A DNA stretch of 64,000 nt, taken from the NCBI GenBank assembly GCA_018136815.1, contig CM030935.1, forward strand, positions 248,001 through 312,000. The letters are read 5' to 3'. Positions 62,801 through 64,000 of the stretch are shown piece by piece (position 1 is the stretch's first letter; each line of letters opens with the position of its first letter). Below the pieces are notes generated by a model. The model was not told the DNA's origin. It made no database searches and saw only the letters and a program-made list of their open reading frames with translations. A program made the translations under genes and the position numbers. Source of the stretch: Isochrysis galbana. Taxonomy: Eukaryota; Haptophyta; Isochrysidales; Isochrysidaceae.

Positions 62801-64000
62801 GCCACGGCTCAATCAGCCCGCGCGTCGCTTATCGGCGCAGCGCAGCACCTTCTCAAGGGCAGCGAAGCTCGAACTCGCTTGGTGCGAGCCCTAGCCACCT
62901 CAAGCCAGCCGCCCACACCGACAACCAATGAGGGCACCGATCACTCGGCGCTACCGTGCCTACTTGCGCCTCTTGTGGCGTGTATAGAGGCTGGCGACCA
63001 TACGGCAAGAAGGAGAGCGGCGGGCGCCATTTATAATTGTGTCGCAGGTGAGAGTGCGGAGTTGAGACAAGCGCTCGTGGAGGCAGGTGCGGTGGATGCT
63101 CTGGCGCGGGCGACCATTTCAGCATTGCTGGAGATTGAGTTGAATGGTCAAGCATTAGCAGCAGCGCGCAAAGCAGAGACGGGATCTACGGCGGCGGCGA
63201 TGAATCAAAATGTATCTGCCTGCGCCGCTTCACACGTGTTTTTCACCCCCCTAACGGCAAGTTTTCATGGCACGGGCCCATGCATCAGCGCAACAGCCAA
63301 CGACTCCAACTCCGCGCCAGTGGCGCTCCGCGCGCTCGAGCTGCTTTGTAGACGCGCCGCATCTGCTCGTGACGCACTCCGCAATGCCCTTCCCTCGCTG
63401 GATGCCATCGTCAACGGCTCGGTCGCAAGCACGCCGTGTGCACTGAGTGGGATCTCTCCTGCGGCAGTCTCTGGTGCACCTATTTCGATTGCCGCGGCTC
63501 GGACAATGCCAGAAGCTTCAGCCACCAACTATGATTCAAATAATACTACTAGTTGGCTCGGATTTCTATTGTCTCGTCCTTTCACCGCCACCCGCGCCTC
63601 CGCAGCGCAGCTCGTGTCGTCCCTCTCACGGTGTGAGTCGCGCCACTTCGTGCAAAAGATGTTTACTTACGCCCCTGGCGATCCGTCCAAGCACGAGAGC
63701 TCGGTATCTAAGAAGCGATGGGCACGCGGGTCCATCGTGTACTACACCGGTAGATCTTTGGAGGCGTGGGGCCCTGAATCGTTGGAGACGGGCGGTCTCG
63801 GTGGTTCTGAGACGGCGGTGCTGCAGCTCGCGAAGCACTGGGTTCAGCTCTTGCGAGAGCGCCATGACTCACGTGGGGAAGGAGTCGGTGGTGGTGGTTG
63901 TCACGACTATGGAGAACGCGGCAGCTGCGACGCTAGTGCACGAGGCGCTCATCCTGCGCCGCCGCACACTGATGCGCACACTAGCTCCCTCCCATGCGGC
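59806..64000 (+). CDS. Multidomain glycosyltransferase (GT2-like, ARM-like, GT4-like), 3' end outside window
   Basis: Model: join(59806..60498, ~60752..61093, 61273..61639, 61713..>64000). The acceptor near 60752 is the least certain; the other junctions are GT–AG with matching phase. Exon 1: a GT-A fold, ISSLVIAIPTCPSVRRERGA, LHVLVLDDAP and NVALEMASNIGADAILFFDD with DDDDW, the metal-binding acidic motif. Exon 2 adds FFHTPDGAGIFSREWGNPGT and TPYEDIDFLR, typical of the end of such domains. Exon 4 is open for 2.29 kb without a stop: an α-helical region with armadillo-like repeats (HTARRRAAGAIYNCVAGESA, LRQALVEAGAVDALA, RALELLCRRAASARDALRNA) and, from ~63690, GSIVYYTGRSLEAWGPESLE followed by TGGLGGSETAVLQLAKHW, the N-terminal signature of GT4-like retaining transferases. 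One polypeptide would then carry two transferase types. Confidence 0.75.

Overview
The window is nuclear DNA from a GC-rich unicellular eukaryote, most likely a flagellated microalga of haptophyte or stramenopile type; the lineage is inferred. Evidence: spliceosomal introns of about 70–265 nt with clean GT–AG borders and one probable GC–AG border, alanine-rich proteins, long poly-G and (GA)n tracts, a plant-like OHCU decarboxylase/HIU hydrolase fusion, and a tubulin-deglutamylase-type carboxypeptidase that fits a ciliated cell. I see no bacterial operons, rRNA or convincing tRNA.

Layout. 1–901: 3' end of a coiled-coil gene. 902–6340: a repeat island holding a disrupted copy of an 'MGQY' family gene. 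6345–8169 (−): PX-domain coiled-coil protein. 8170–10460: repeats. 10462–14395 (−): six-exon allantoicase, followed in the same frame by a second conserved ORF. 14500–17300: repeats, a second MGQY pseudogene and a MITE. 17342–18376 (−): bifunctional OHCU decarboxylase/HIU hydrolase. 18940–19800: third MGQY remnant and an IS5-like transposase fragment. 20494–21144 (−): TMEM242-like membrane protein. 22068–23612 (−): secreted acidic protein. 24671–26716 (+): Glu-rich acidic protein. 26850–28625: repeats. 28730–31385 (−): five-exon cytosolic carboxypeptidase. 31400–34050: palindromes and two retroposons. 36359–37457 (−): mitochondrial carrier, divergent from a single-pass membrane protein at 38754–40343 (+) across a purine-rich spacer. 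41821–42855 (−): TruB/Pus4 pseudouridine synthase. 43480–49200: repeats and a nested transposon pair. 49660–54891 (+): 1,743-residue coiled-coil protein. 55440–57105: LINE fragment and repeats. 57423–58583 (−): 2-oxoglutarate oxygenase-like protein. 59806–>64000 (+): multidomain glycosyltransferase running off the window.

How genes relate. Allantoicase (allantoate to ureidoglycolate) and the OHCU decarboxylase/HIUase (HIU to allantoin) lie on one strand 3 kb apart and act in the same urate-to-ureidoglycolate pathway. Nothing else links neighbouring genes by function.

Mobile DNA dominates the spaces. The best-defined family is a ~740-bp retroposon with 17–18-bp target-site duplications at three copies, one of which splits an MGQY gene. 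A hAT DNA transposon with inverted ends and a 10-bp flanking duplication sits inside an older tyrosine-recombinase element. Several other families are recognised only by comparing copies within the window.
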